A stretch of 64,000 nucleotides of DNA from Myripristis murdjan (Eukaryota > Chordata > Actinopteri > Holocentriformes > Holocentridae): contig NC_043992.1 in the NCBI RefSeq assembly GCF_902150065.1, positions 38,494,230 to 38,558,229 of the forward strand, given 5' to 3'. The notes under the pieces are model-generated. The model was not told the DNA's origin. It searched no databases and saw only the letters and a list, made by a program, of their open reading frames with translations. Made by a program: the position numbers and the translations under genes. Shown piece by piece: positions 21,191 through 33,960 of this stretch. Positions within the stretch are counted from its first letter, which is position 1. Each line of letters starts with the position of its first letter.

Positions 21191-24100
21191 GACTCATGAA
21201 GATTAGGCAAATGACTGACATGAAAAAGCGACGGCCGTTTTCCACATAATTTTTTTAAAACTGTGAAGCTTCAGGCTGTGTAACCTATGTTGACCCCCAC
21301 TGTGACACTTGCTCTGTGTTTTGCTGACTTCCTTCTCACCCGTGTGTAAACTTGCCCAAAATACACTGTCCATGTCCGAGATTTTTTTCACCCACGACTG
21401 GAGCGAACGCAGCCACAACAGGATAAAAAAAAAAAAAGCATACTGGGACAGTGAATGAAGTGAGCGAGCGACATAGCAAACCAGCAGGAGAAGAGAAAGA
21501 GAGGAGGAGCAACAGTGGTTGAGCAAGCTAGAAAGTGAATGAAGAGAGAGAGCAGAAAAAAAAGAAAAATTTGAATTACTGGAATCATGAGAGGTTCTTC
21601 ATCATGACGCTCATAAATACACATAAAAATTTATGGCTGATAGAGCCAGATGTTTCTGAGATTAGACACAAACACACACAAGACCAAACATGTGATCCCT
21701 GCTACACCTGGCAGAGTATGCCATGGTATTATATAGATATACATATATATATAGAGAGAGACTTTAACACATACCTAGCTTCTTTACTGGGCTCTGCACT
21801 GAAAGGCATCTTCATTGTTGCAGTCTGTGGTGTGAGAAAAAGACAAATTTCAGAGGAGGTCATTTTTAAAAGGCCTCACAAAATGTGCACTGACACCACA
21901 GTGAGGTGTCCAGGCATCCCGTTACCTGTGTAGGTACTGGAGCAGGGGGCTGAGGAGCAGGCATTTGGGTCAGACCAGCCCCGAGCACCTGTATCTGCAT
22001 CCCACCTTTCCCCAAAGCCACCCCTCCAACTGAGCTGATCACTCCTGGTTTTGGCTGAACCTGTGGGGACGGCAGAGAGGAGGTTTCGAGTCGCGCTACA
22101 CCCAAAAAACACAAACAGTTTCTTTGCACTTGAGTGTGGAGCAGAGGGAAGGATCAGCAAACAGTCGGCACGTTACAAATAATAACCGTCATCTACATCC
22201 AGTGAGGCTTCGGCTTTATAACGCTGCCCACCTGTGTAGGTTGTGTAAGGCTCGCCGGAGTGACGGTCTGATTCACCATTGCTCCTCCTGGCCCTTGGGC
22301 TCCTGAGAATACCTGTAAGTCACTTGATGCTAAAACAAGAAGAAATGACCGTTATGAAGAGGCAACACCTCCAACAATGTCGAGAGGATGTCTGCTCTGT
22401 TCATTTGAGGTGCCCTTTGCCTGACCTGTGACGGGAGTCTTGACCAGCACGGACGTCTGCTGCAGCACCGGGGGAAGCTGAGCAGGGGCACCGGCGGGGG
22501 CTGACGACGACGAAGATGATGATGATGATATCACCACTTTGTCAACAGGCACGTCTTGCTGAGAGCTGAAGTGAGCGGTGGCCAGAGGCTGAGGCTGTGC
22601 AGGCTGCTTGCTCTGCAACAGGATGTTCTGCTGGACCTGAGAGGAGACGGGACGGGTTTCATATTAAGAAATAAATACGGTGAATAAAGAAAAACAGGAG
22701 GGACACAATGATAAGGTTTTTGGAAATGGCTACTAGTGCAGATTTTTTTTTTTATAAATGATCACTACTCAGTCACTAATCTGACTCCTGACTGCAGCGC
22801 TCCTACACATCCTCCATTCCAAAGGTCCATACTTTTACAGACCGACATTTACACTCATCTCTGTGGATTTTTTTTTTTATGTTTCTATGTTTAACAATTC
22901 TGATAACATGTTTATCAGATATGTAAATACTCCAACCGTCTTTTTCACACGAGACACAAAAACGATGAGACGCTAGGTGATCAATATGCTTTCACAACAT
23001 CCCTGTGGCTCTGTGCATATCGATGTTAGCCATGTCAAATGATTTCATACACAGTTTACACCGTGCTCTTTCCTTTTTTTTGTTTTAGGGTTCTTTGCTC
23101 CTTTTTTTTTTTTTTTTTTTTTTTTTTAGATGGGTTAGCCATTTCTCAGAAAACTTGCATTTCCCATCTTGTGGCCTTCAACAGGATGTGCCACCTGTGA
23201 TTTGAGCGCTGTAATATGGACAGGTGTTTAAAATCGCTCTGCCCTGTTTAACTGAAAAAGATGTAAGCTGCCTGCTTCAAATGTGAACAAAATCAAAAAA
23301 CAAAAAGTAAGTAACCTCACATCCTGTATACGTTTAATACAAGCATCACTAATATTCCAATATAGCACTTTAACAGATTCTTTGTACGGCTGCATAACAG
23401 GGTACAGGTTTTCACTGCAGCAGCTTAGGATTCACTTTCTTTGCAATATGTTACACTATGATACACTATACACTATATGTTACATCTATGATCACAGGCT
23501 GTGACATTCAGTGGCACTGTACAAACTGAATACTGCAACGGCATGATCTGTATCAAATATTTTTGAAAAACTACCAGATGGATGACATGCCTACTCTACT
23601 ACTGTCCTCCTGACAGCTGGAAATGCAAATTGGCTCCTACTCTTTATCGTGTACATTCTCCACCTACTTTCATGATCCGGATATCTATCTATCTATCTAT
23701 CTATATCTATATCTATATCTATATATCTAGATATATATCTCTATCTATCTATCTATCATATACAGGGTGACCCAAAAAAACGGGAATTTTTGAAGTGCGT
23801 ATTGGCAGACATGAGCAAGTGGCAGCACAATTTTAAAAAAATGAAAATTCCATCATTGTTTCTTAAATGGCATGTTTTCAGGTTTCAATTAATATGAATA
23901 AAATATTTTTCTTCCATCACTCTTGGTTTTATTGGATTGTTAAAAAGTTCCCGTTTTTTGGGGTCACCCTGTATATCTATCATATATATCTATATCTAGA
24001 TATAGATATATATGATAGATATACATCTATATAGATAGATATATCTATATCTATCTATCTATATCTATATCTAGATATATCTAGATATAGATAGATAGAT

Positions 24101-27100
24101 GGATATATCTATATATCTATATCTATATCTAGATCTAGATCTAGATATAGATAGATAGATAGATATGTGTGTGTGTGTGTGTATATATATATACATATAT
24201 ACACTACTCATAAAAAGTTAGGGATATTCAGCTTCCGGGTGAAATTTCAGGATGAACCTAAAATGCATTCTAACCTTTACAGGTGAACTTAATGTGACCT
24301 TCTGTAAACTTTTGAATGCACATGTCCAACTGTTCAATGTTTCAGTACTTTTTGCACAAGTTGCTGTTCTCTAACAAGGAGTTTAACGGCAAAATTCACA
24401 TCAGGTGTTTGATGCTCCAGCTCATCGAGGTCGTATCATTAGGGAACGGCTGCTGGAGACTGGGGTACCTCAGATGGAGTGGCCTGCACTTTCTCCAGAC
24501 CTGAATCCCATAGAAAACCTATGGGATCAGCTGACTCGCCGTGTAGAGGATTGTTTGAGATGAGGAAATCACCAGTGTATGCTTCTACTTAAATGCCCTA
24601 CTTTCATGATATAATATCACTGTAACGTGAACTTTTTATATTTTCCATAAATTTCACCCAAAAGCCAAATATCCCTAACTTTTTGTGAGTAGTGTATATA
24701 TATATATATATAGCACTGATTTGCACTGAGTAAGCTTTTAGTACACTATACTGAGAAATTGATTCGCTGTCTGGTCTCGCTCGTTTCTACAGTGTATTTA
24801 AGCCTTTTATTGGAATTTCATATTTTTACCGTGTGTGTGTGTGTTTTTTTCTGTCAATCCTGGCAGGAAACCAAATTTTCCTTAAGGGTGGATGAAATTT
24901 GAACGGAGCTGGGACAATACCTGGTGCAGCTTCTCTAGCAGCTGTTTCTGTTGAGGCGAGGGTTGAGTGATGGTGGACAGCGTCTGAATCTGCGCTCCTA
25001 CTAATTGTAGATGGTGCTGCTGCTCCGCTGTCAGGCCCTGGAGGGGAACCTGGGTCTTCACGACAGCAGAGGCAGGGGCGCTGGCGGCGGGCGTGGTGAA
25101 CTGGTGCTGTGCGGGCAGAGCTGGAAGAGGACTGGGGGAATGTGATATGGGAGGCATTTCTTGCTGGAAGGGAGCAGGCTGAGAGGCGGGCCGTGTCTGA
25201 GGCTGAAGCTGAACTTGAACATGAGCCTGCTGGGATTGCGTCTGCTGGGGCTGGCTTTGAGGAGCCGGCTGGGGGGAGCCAGGGATTTGGTTATGGACAA
25301 TGAAGAGCGAGGGGTGAGACGAGGGTGTGCACGAACGAGAGGGAGTTTGAGACTGTGGCTGAGGCTGAGAGGGAGGGCGAGACTGCTGCTGATGGTGTGG
25401 CGACTGAATCTGCTGGCTCAGAGTAAGAGGAGACTGAGAGGGCTGCGGGCTGTCTGCCAGCGAGGGCGCTGTGGCGTGGGTGGTCAATGCCGGTGACGGG
25501 GACATGCTCTGGATCTTCAAAGGCTGCTGATGTCCACTGGAGGGCACCTGAAGAAGTGGAATTACAACATACTGATACACTATCTAAGGGCATGTTGTTA
25601 CATCATTTACATTTACATACATTTTTGCAAATAGTTATTTGAGCATTGGAGGAAAACAGGGCATCAAGCACAAAATTACAAACAGCTAACCGATTTGCAT
25701 GCATATATATAGTAGATATCACTAAAGTACCAATTTCAAGTGCTGATATTAGCTACAGAACTACACAACTGTGGGTGAAGCAACACCAAACGATACAAAA
25801 GCCAAGTATTAGAATTTAAAATCTAGTAGCTGATTATGTGAAAGTGGAAGAAGCCCACTGATTTTTGTCCAGCGTCTGAGGAAGATTACATATAAAAAGG
25901 GAGCAATGATCATTTGGCGAGCCGAAAGAAAACAGTTGACACAAGCAAGAAGTCAACATCTACGGGCCTGTGATGGTAGAGTAGAAGGTGATCTTAAGAC
26001 TTCAGGGAAGGGAGGGGGTGTGGCTGGGGGTGTAGGGGCTGGGGCAGTGGGGGGAACTGGTTTGGGATTGTTACATCGGTAAGACTACAGAGGGGAAGTG
26101 GTACTGTGAGCACAGACTGTCGGTGAAAAGTCTTTATGAGAACTGCAGAAATGAAAAGTGTGGATTAAGTGATTATGGGAATGCCAGGCACCGGTCAGTA
26201 ATGCAGGTGATGGAGGTGATCAAGCAGAGTGTTAGTCAAGAGGTAAACATGTTTCACTCTGGGATGGCTCTTATATGAAGTATGAGTATGGCTCAATCTG
26301 TAATAAAACATAGTTTGGGATGAAAACCGTTTAAAAATCCAAGCTATTAAAACATTTATAAACTTTAGTCGGAAAAATAAAGAGCAGGCACTTACTGAGA
26401 ATTTGTCAACACAGAATTCTACGGAGATAGATACAGCTTAACATTAAAATGTTACAACAGCGTAGTAGACACACACACACACACACACACACTCATGGAC
26501 AGCTGGAGTGATCATGCTTTTCGATGTGATGAAGTGATGTTAGAGACAGACGGTGCAAACAAATGAAAAGGATTTTTTATGCACAGGAAACGCATAGCGC
26601 TTGTGACAGCGATGGAAGACATGGCTGGTGCAGAGGCAGAGTACAGAGCAGAAATGGAGAAAGGTAAGGTGGCTGGAACCAGCGATGCCCTAACGCAGTG
26701 GCGGCAGCAGCAGCAACAAGTGGGTGGGGCTTAACATAAAGGGGCAATTCTACCTGCTTTACCCCTGCTGTCATGTGTGAGGGGCCAGGGGAGGGGCTGT
26801 GGCTCTGACCCACCCGAGAGTCAGCTAATTGGCTGTCATGGACTGAGGGGGCCGGAGCAGTGATGCTGTTGCTGCTGACGATAACAGATGCTGGTACGCC
26901 CACAGAGGGGGTCGAGTCATTCTCTGTTTGGTGGTGCTGCTCCTGATACAAGTACATTTACCAATTCAGGGTGAAGGAGGGAGGAAGGGATTTTGGGATG
27001 GGGGGGTAGGGTGGGGTGGGATGGGATGGGGGGGGAGTAAAATAGTAAACCAAAAGAGGTCAGACCAAGGTATCACTCCGTGCACGTTATCTCTTTTTTA

Positions 27101-30100
27101 GCCAATGTTAACTGTACACATCAAAGTAAACCTGCCACGAGGGGCACACTGACCTGCTGCAGGAACATCTGCAGAGACTCCTGACTCAGGATCATGCTGG
27201 ACCCTTGGTTGGTAAACAGCACCCTTCCTGGGCTGTGCTGGGCCTGAGGTGGGGGCAGTCCCACTGCTGTGACAGAGGAAGAAGTGGACACAGACATGGA
27301 CGGAGAGGAGGAAGGGACTGAGCTTGCTGTGGACACAGAGGGAGCCGGCTGCATGGCAAGGATGGAGGACTGTGGTACATGTTGCTGAGTCGGGTGAGCA
27401 GCTTGGTCTGCGGAGCTACCCAACACGGTGACACACTCTCCAGGCTGGCCCTGGGCCATGCCTGCTGCTCCAGTGGTGCTGCTGCTGGGGACTCCACCAG
27501 CCTGGGGCTGGAGGGCCGGCTGAAGGCTGACTGCAGGACTCAGCCCCTCCACTTGACCCAGCATGGTCACAGAATTCTGGATGGGCATGCCCTGAATGAC
27601 AGTCTGAGCATGACCAGAGACAGGGTGGCTCTGGGTCTGGCTCTGACTCTGAGCCAGTGAGACAGGCATCTGAAAGAGGGTGGGTGGGCCCATTTGGCCA
27701 GGCTGGAGCTGGATGGATCCAGAGAGAATGTGGGCAGCGCCAGGGTGACCCTGAGAGGTCAGAACCTGGCCCAAGTTAATATTCTGGTTCGCAGCTAGGA
27801 TCTGGTTGGCAATGAGCTGTCCACCAGGACCCTGACTGGTTATGATGTGGCCCCCAGGGTGCTGGGTCAGGATCTGCCCGCCTGCCTGTAACTGCGGCAG
27901 GAGAAACTGGTGGTTCTGACCTTGCAAAACAGTTTGGGAGGGAATGACGATGCTGCCTGGTTGGTTTAACAAGTGCACGCTGAGGGGCTTACCAGATGGT
28001 TGTGCTGCTTGCTGCTTGAATAGGGCTGGTTGGAACTGAGGGCCTTGTGATGTGGCTTGTGTACTCAGGACAACATTAGAGCCTGGCTTTCCTGTCAGGA
28101 AAGCTACATTCTGGGCAGCAGAAACTGGGAGTTGCTGCAGCCCTAGAGCCTTGTTGGCATCATTTTGTAGAGAGTGGGGTGCTGGCTGTGGCTGCTGCTG
28201 CTGCTGCTTGAAGAGTTTGGGCTGGATGGCTCCTCCTTGAGGGGGTTTGGGCTGAATGGGTGTTGGTGTGCGCTGAATGATCACGTTTTGCATGATTTGG
28301 CCTTGAGTTTGTGTTTGGGGTCCAATTCCTGCACTTAAAGGTGTGCTGCCAAAGCCCAAAAGCCCAGCAGGAGCAGTCATTGTGCCACCACTGCTGCTGT
28401 TTGTGCTGCTGACACAAACGGCCGGTCCATTTAAAGCTGGAGATCCCAAAGTGGCTTTGCCACCTTGTATCAAAAGTCCACCTCCAGAGCTAAGAACTGA
28501 GCCTCCAATCCCAGCCTGAGTCGCTGCACCTGATACCTCTGGACCAGACTGGTGCAGCTGGTAACCACCCATAGCTTTAGCCAGGATTGGCTGCCCAGAC
28601 TGATTGATAGTCATGACTGTGGGCTGGCCCACAACCTGAATCTGTCCAATTCCCAAATGTCCAGACTGACTCCCATTAGGAAGAGCTTGGAGACTTGAAA
28701 TAGGTTGAAGAGTCACATTTCCCAGGCCTACAGACTGCATAAACGGCTGAACACTAATGGTCTTGTTCATGACCTGGGGTTGAAGCTGTAGGCCCTGGTG
28801 AGCCAGGACTGACCCCAGCATGTCAGCCGTGGCATTGGGAGGAGTAGCAGTGGTGCTCGGGCCTGACCCAGGGAAGATTGCTGCTGCTCCCCCAACACCA
28901 ATTCCTATGCCTACGCCGACAGCGGTGCCTCCAGCCCCAGAGAGGCTGGCATCAGGCAGTGTCTGAACCACCTGTGGAAGTCCTGGAATCCCAAAGGAGC
29001 CCAGGTCCAGCTCAGCCTCGGCCTCCTGCAAGCTCTGCTCTGTGATGTTGGCTTCAGCCAAGCTCTGCTGCAGGATGTCACATGGCTCGTGATTTGTCCC
29101 AATGCCATTGCTCCCGCCTTCGCCACCTGGGGATCCTCCAAGGATGTCATCATCCTCCAGGAAATCCAGGTCCACACTGACTCTGGGCAGGCCTGCCGGC
29201 TCGCTGGCCGACAGCTGGACTGTGGGTTGGACCTCTGGAACATGGCCCTACGAGGAAAGGAAAAGGAAAGTGAAACCAGGTGATGGTTAAATTTTGACGA
29301 TGAGATGGGATGAAGAGGAGAGGAACGGCCTGAACACATAGATGCTGACAGAACAAGCCCCATGACAACTTAGTCACATAGTAGTCACATCATGGCCAAT
29401 CAAAGCCATGAGGACTGTGGATTTGTGTTAGTGGAGGAGGGTGTTAGGAGATGCATGCTACATACATAGATAAAAACAGAAGGAAAGGGATTGGGGGATT
29501 TTACTCACCCCAGTGGCAGAGAAGAAGGAGCTGGAGGGGTCACTCGAACCATCCAAAAGGTCGTCAGTGTCCAACTACAGACACACCCACCCAGGATAGG
29601 ACAGACAGAAACCAAAGGCACCCAAAACAGCAGGCAAAAGCAACCAGGACAGAGAAACAGACGAACCATCAAACAGAGGAGGGCAAAGAAAGAACAGTAC
29701 ACAAACCAGAGAACCCAGATTGCAAAGACCCAGCAGAAAGATAGAGGGGCAAAAGAACAGGAATCACAGAGTTGGGAGGCGTTAGTATTGGCATTTCTCA
29801 TTTTGTGAATTAGCCTAATAAAGGGGGAAAGCAGGCTGATACCATAAAAAGTGCACTCCAAAAACAAAGATGACCATGAGCAGAGAGACCCCATTGACAT
29901 GAAAAAAAGAAAAAAAAAAAATTCAGCAGAGGGACGAGGATTGAAGGGTGCATCCAAGCGTAATCTGTGAGCGACTGGACTACGTCATGTGAGCCCCGAG
30001 AAAAATATGTAGAATGAAGACTCCTCATCATGTTAAATAAGTACCTAAGTGTCAAAACTGTGCATTGCACGCCTAAATAGATATTACGTCTTCCACTATT

Positions 30101-30317
30101 ATATTTCTTATACTCACATGGGTCTCAGATCCATGAAGAAAGTCATTGAGAGCTTCTGGGTCACTGCAGGGAGAAAGTAGTGTGATTAAGAGGGACCCCA
30201 AGACACAACGGAAGATATGACTGAGTGACATATCAAAATATCAAACGTCTCTTATGCTGCCTCAGCAGTGACTTACCAAATTACATCTAGCAGGCACCTG
30301 CCGTCTTCATCATCCAT
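18008..30317 (-). CDS. bicra: BICRA (GLTSCR1), ncBAF chromatin-remodelling subunit, 14 coding exons
   Basis: BICRA is the scaffold subunit of the non-canonical BAF complex with BRD9. Exons in gene order: 30317-30277, 30163-30118, 29574-29509, 29247-27154, 26942-26754, 25547-24921, 22636-22426, 22329-22232, 22060-21926, 21824-21775, 20439-20291, 20197-20103, 20006-19904, 19815-18008. Phases agree throughout and give about 1,903 residues (human 1,560). The start MDDEDGRCLLDVICDPEALN matches human almost exactly. Next come VDLDFLEDDDILGG and NITEQSLQEAEAELDLG, then long Gln/Pro/Ser-rich low-complexity sequence. The conserved GLTSCR1 domain is at about residues 1183-1305 (GSVLHPNY, LQRLLPYHLYQG, LLKRTQAMLDKYR, PSAEMVMIDRMFIQEEK). 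After it come RPPIKTYEARRRIGLKLKIK and SILNLQQG. The splice acceptor just before the ATG implies an upstream leader exon. The paralogue BICRAL is excluded by the N-terminus and the C-terminal tail. Confidence 0.95.
20640..21000. other. bicra intron block, possible unclassified repeat
   Basis: The intron between exons 10 and 11 holds an AT-rich block beginning GGTCACTCCACACCATTTC that reads like a dispersed repeat, but no second copy exists in this window. No frame or RNA structure was recognised. Confidence 0.25.
21151..21186. repeat. (CA)n microsatellite
   Basis: About 18 CA units preceded by a CT run, in a bicra intron. Confidence 0.95.
23685..24180. repeat. (TATC)n / (ATATCT)n array interrupted by a mariner MITE
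   Basis: TATC and ATATCT units run on both sides of a 209-bp MITE in the bicra intron between exons 6 and 7. The right part changes orientation repeatedly (AGATATATCT-type palindromes) and ends in (TG)n. The repeat units are only 4-6 bp, with no spacers. Confidence 0.85.
23763..23971. mobile_element. Mariner-type MITE, 209 bp
   Basis: The termini are CAGGGTGACCCAAAAAAACG and its near reverse complement (CGTTTTTTGGGGTCACCCTG). It is flanked by TA on both sides (23761-23762, 23972-23973). The ends resemble mariner TIRs, and there is no coding capacity. It lies inside a TATC array. Confidence 0.8.
24202..24694 (+). mobile_element. Tc1-like transposon remnant, copy 1
   Basis: Terminal inverted repeats CACTACTCATAAAAAGTTAG / CTAACTTTTTGTGAGTAGTG with TA flanks. 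The interior at about 24440-24550 encodes the end of a Tc1-like transposase catalytic domain: [20 protein letters not shown], with the DLNPIE motif. This copy has lost the last part of the transposase frame, which is present in the longer inverted sister at 42.87 kb. Confidence 0.85.
25600..26753. other. bicra intron with GGGG-rich and CA tracts
   Basis: The intron between exons 5 and 6. It contains a G-rich run at 26007-26062 and a (CA)n run at 26469-26492. No exon or repeat family was recognised. Confidence 0.5.
26990..27036 (+). other. G-run (C-run in the bicra pre-mRNA)
   Basis: At least seven tracts of three or more G separated by 1-3 bases, inside a 211-bp bicra intron (26943-27153). 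The G-rich strand is the template strand, so the RNA carries poly-C tracts ahead of the exon 5 acceptor. Confidence 0.6.
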
Positions 30318-32474
30318 GACAACTGCGAAAGATGAAGGAAAAAAGACTATTTGTTTCACTATGTCAACAAGATCCTGGTGGGCATATGCAAATAAAAAAA
30401 TTACAAAAGTTACCCCTCCCAAAAAAATACATAAACACACAAACTAGAAAATGCATAATGTCTGTAACTTTGTGTACTTTGTGTTATATTGTTATCTTTT
30501 ACCAAACACTTTGGTCGTTTGGTGTTTTGGTTATACCCAAACTCTTTTCCGTTGAATGGCACTATGAGATATGAGTTTTGACTGATAGCCATAACCAGAT
30601 TTTTGAGCCATGTGTGATGAACAGTTTAAGAATCTTTGCATCTTTTTTCACATTCTCATACGTCATCACAGGGTGCAAGAGAGGAGCAGCACAGAGGTTT
30701 AAAATGCAGCGATCATATTTATATACAGTCGTAAACTCAAAAAGGTGCACAACAATGTGATGTATGCAACGGGGTGAACTCTTTCATCCAAACACAATAT
30801 GACGGTCTCAAACATTTTTTAGCACAGGTGGTCCTAGCAGGAAATGAATCCCTTCCTGCGTTGGCACCATATTCCTCTCACTGAGCTGTTCAAGATCATC
30901 AAGACCGTTTAGAAGACTGAAGGTCATTAATGTGACCAGAATCTTGATATCTTGCTGTCAGATTGTTGTTCCAGCCTTTTCAACATATCAGTGCAGCAAT
31001 ATGGACTATGTGGTGGACTAAATGGATCCAATTAAACAGCAGAGTGATCTCAAACCACTCTCAGATCAAGATGCTTCTCCAACAAAGATGAGCGTAATAA
31101 GCTACTTCATGTATTCTTTCTCATCACTGATTCCTTCATAGTTCATCCGGAGAGGGCTGCAGTTTTTGTCTGTTCTTCATATATGGCTTGGAGGGGTGGG
31201 ACTGTAAAAGTTTAACGGAGAGAATGTTAAATTTAATTTCATAATCCTTGCACTTTCCACATCCAAATTATGAGCACTGAAGCAAAACATCACACGATGT
31301 GCGGCTGGCCAAACTTTGATGAAACTGTGGGTGTTTTGGTGTATAATGCGAGGAGACAGTAAAGACAGGTAACCCCAATTTCTATTTGGGAATAGTTATT
31401 ATAATAAAGATTTTCTCAGATTATATATATAAAAAAACAACTCACATTTTAACACATAAACGTCTCAATCAGTGGTTAAAGCCGGAATCCTTTTTTTATA
31501 TTGTGGATAACAAGCAAACTGAGAGCTTTTCCAGAGTCTTGTCATGAGATCAAGCAGCAGAGAGCACATCAAGGAGCAGCGGATCTCAGACACACAACAA
31601 ACTGAAAACGCGCGGTTTTCAGGCAATCTGAGCAGATTTCAGGGTGCGGGCGCTCCGCTGTACTTACTACAATGTTCAGGAACACCGTGGAGTACTTTCA
31701 CTTCACACAAAACACAATGAGTCACCGACATTTCCACCGGCACATATGATAGATGCTATAAAAGGGACCGTATCCCCGGTTGCCGCTCTAAAAAGGCAGC
31801 GGTCGGAGCCATTACTCGGTCAGTGCGCAGGATATGAATGGAGACACTGCAAGCGGCTTGCTACAAAGCTAGCCACTGTTTTCAAAAAGCTTTGCATGCA
31901 TATTTTGCCATTTCATCCAAATCAGCGGCACCTCCCGGCCACATTAGAGACAAAATGCCCCGCGTTACTAAAACACGCCATTCCCACAACCCGTTTCCCC
32001 CTTTTATTCCCAGCATTTTGATGCATCTGGATTGAATTTCGTTAGCCTGGCTGGCTAGCCTGCTAAGCTAGCCAGGCTATCAACAATATTCAGACGTACA
32101 GCTAGCTTAATGCATTTGACATTCAAAACAAAACACCGAGGGACACAATCAAATCGCTTGTGCTGCGTATCGGAGCCCCGGTTCCACCAAGACGAGAGCA
32201 TATCGTCGGGCTGTGAGTGTGAGCGCAGTGGCGTAGCAGGCTATCTGTCTCTCCTTGCAAGCAAAATATGAGTTAATGTTGGAATAGTCTTGGATCAGGG
32301 GGGTATGCTTGGGAATTCGGAGGAAAATGACCATGTTTTGCTGGCCGTGCAGGAGCGTGGCGTGCTGATTGCGCTAGATGTGGAGTTTGCGACCCATTGG
32401 CGGTATGCAAATATTGCAGCTTTGTTACAGTTATTTGGATTAATAGAGAAATTGCTACATTGTAACAAACTCAC

Positions 32475-32560
32475 CCGAGACGATAGAGGTGCAGGCAGCG
32501 CGGGGTCTCCAGGACAGCGTCGCACGGGCTGCTGTACAGGACCCAACTACAGGCAGGAAA
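32475..32560 (-). other. Possible non-coding leader exon of bicra
   Basis: On the minus strand a GC-rich stretch ends in CTATCGTCTCGG followed by GTGAGT, a strong splice donor. It lies 2.1 kb upstream of the bicra start codon, whose exon begins with a splice acceptor. No transcript evidence is available, and the 5' limit is a guess. Confidence 0.3.
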
Positions 32561-32599
32561 CGGGAGACCTCATTTTTTGCCTGATTAGAATGTGGGCTT

Positions 32600-33660
32600 C
32601 TTCGGCGTATTTACTGTATTTTTGTAGATGGATGGATAGATAGACGGACAGACAGACAGGCAGACAGACAGACCGAGAGACAGGTCGATTGACAGATGTA
32701 CTTTTTTGATCACAAATAGGGAAATTCTCGTGTTCCAGCAGCTGGTTGTTCAGACATTGCACAGGAAACAACAGCAGACCACAAAATTTACCTCTCAGCA
32801 CTTAGACAAACATATGTCTTTAGAAAAACTCTTAAACTTAAGTAACAAGATGAAGTGGAACCAAAACATATAAGAAAAAAAACCTATGCATTCCCTATTA
32901 GAGTAATAAAAATAAAATATACTAAAATACATATAGAACATCAATAGACCTATAACCTTTCAACCTTTGCATAGGCTGTATGCAAAATAGCTATAGAATA
33001 GAAAATGTATCTATACAATAGATGTATACCCATTATGTATAATTTCATGTGGCAGTCAACCTGCACTTCCCTGCACTTGGGGTTTGTTACTGTGTTTTAA
33101 AGGATGTTTGTATTTTAGTTTTAGATGTAAATGTTAATAAAGGGGGAAAAAACAGCCACTTTGATGCTTGTCTCATTTATTTGGTGTACAAGATCATCAA
33201 ACATTAATGATGGTGTGTGTGAAAAATTAACTAAGGTATAAATCTGTCAAACATCAGCCTTCACTATCAGAGTGTTTGGTAGGCTGGTGGATTTTCCCAG
33301 GAGTGGCAGTCCAGCTGAACTTAAGTTGCACCAGAGAAGTCACTTTTTTCCTAGAGCAGCTCTGAAATATACTCAGGTCAGTGTTCTTGACCTCTTGTGC
33401 CTCCAGGGAGGTTGAAGCAAGATCGGCCGCTGCACCCCTGAGGCTTTGGCAGGATCCAGAATCCTGCTTTGAGCCACTTCAACAGGCCCAGTGCTTCTTC
33501 ACAGAGCCCAGGAACCCAGATCCATCATCTGAGGGATGTTGCCATTGGCCATTAGGCAATGTTCCCACCAAAAACATCATGTCTCCCCTATACCAGAAAT
33601 TGTGCAGGAGAATGCAAGGCCAACTGTTCACAATCTGAAGTAACACAGGATCATGCGGCG
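32600..33660. other. Intergenic stretch between bicra and napa
   Basis: A degenerate (GACA/GATA)n run at 32625-32690, then AT-rich sequence. An 85-codon frame at 33381-33638 (+) lacks family motifs. Nothing else was recognised. Confidence 0.5.
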
Positions 33661-33675
33661 TGACAAAAGGCTGAA

Positions 33676-33960
33676 GAATCAGAATCAGAATTAGAAATAC
33701 TTTATTGATCCCCGAGGGGAAATTGGGTCTGTTGCAGTTGCTCAGATTCTCAAGAGAAGAATTAAATTATAAGAAATAGAAAAAGAAATAAGAAATAGAA
33801 AAATATGTGCCTCAGGAATTTGTTAAAAAAAAAAAAAATAAGTATGTGCATTATGTCTAAATATGTGCATTAAACCTACAAAATACTGCAACAATAAATA
33901 CAGAAATAAGAAACTGAGCATATAAAAAAGTAAAACTATATATACACAGGGATATTGCAC
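33676..33960 (-). mobile_element. Dispersed fish retroposon 3' end
   Basis: It begins (AGAATC)n and then TACTTTATTGATCCCCGAGG GGAAATT, a very common teleost repeat end. On the minus strand this reads as a LINE/SINE tail (AATTTCCCC...CAATAAAGTA) ending in a short tandem repeat. The parent family is not resolved. Confidence 0.6.

Noticed and set aside
23685-24180. Regular TATC/ATATCT array as a possible CRISPR-like array
   Set aside because: Units are 4-6 bp with no spacers. It is a microsatellite in a vertebrate intron.
33381-33638. 85-residue plus-strand frame between bicra and napa
   Set aside because: Briefly considered as a transposase remnant (minus-strand LHNF-like stretch), but there is not enough to assign it.
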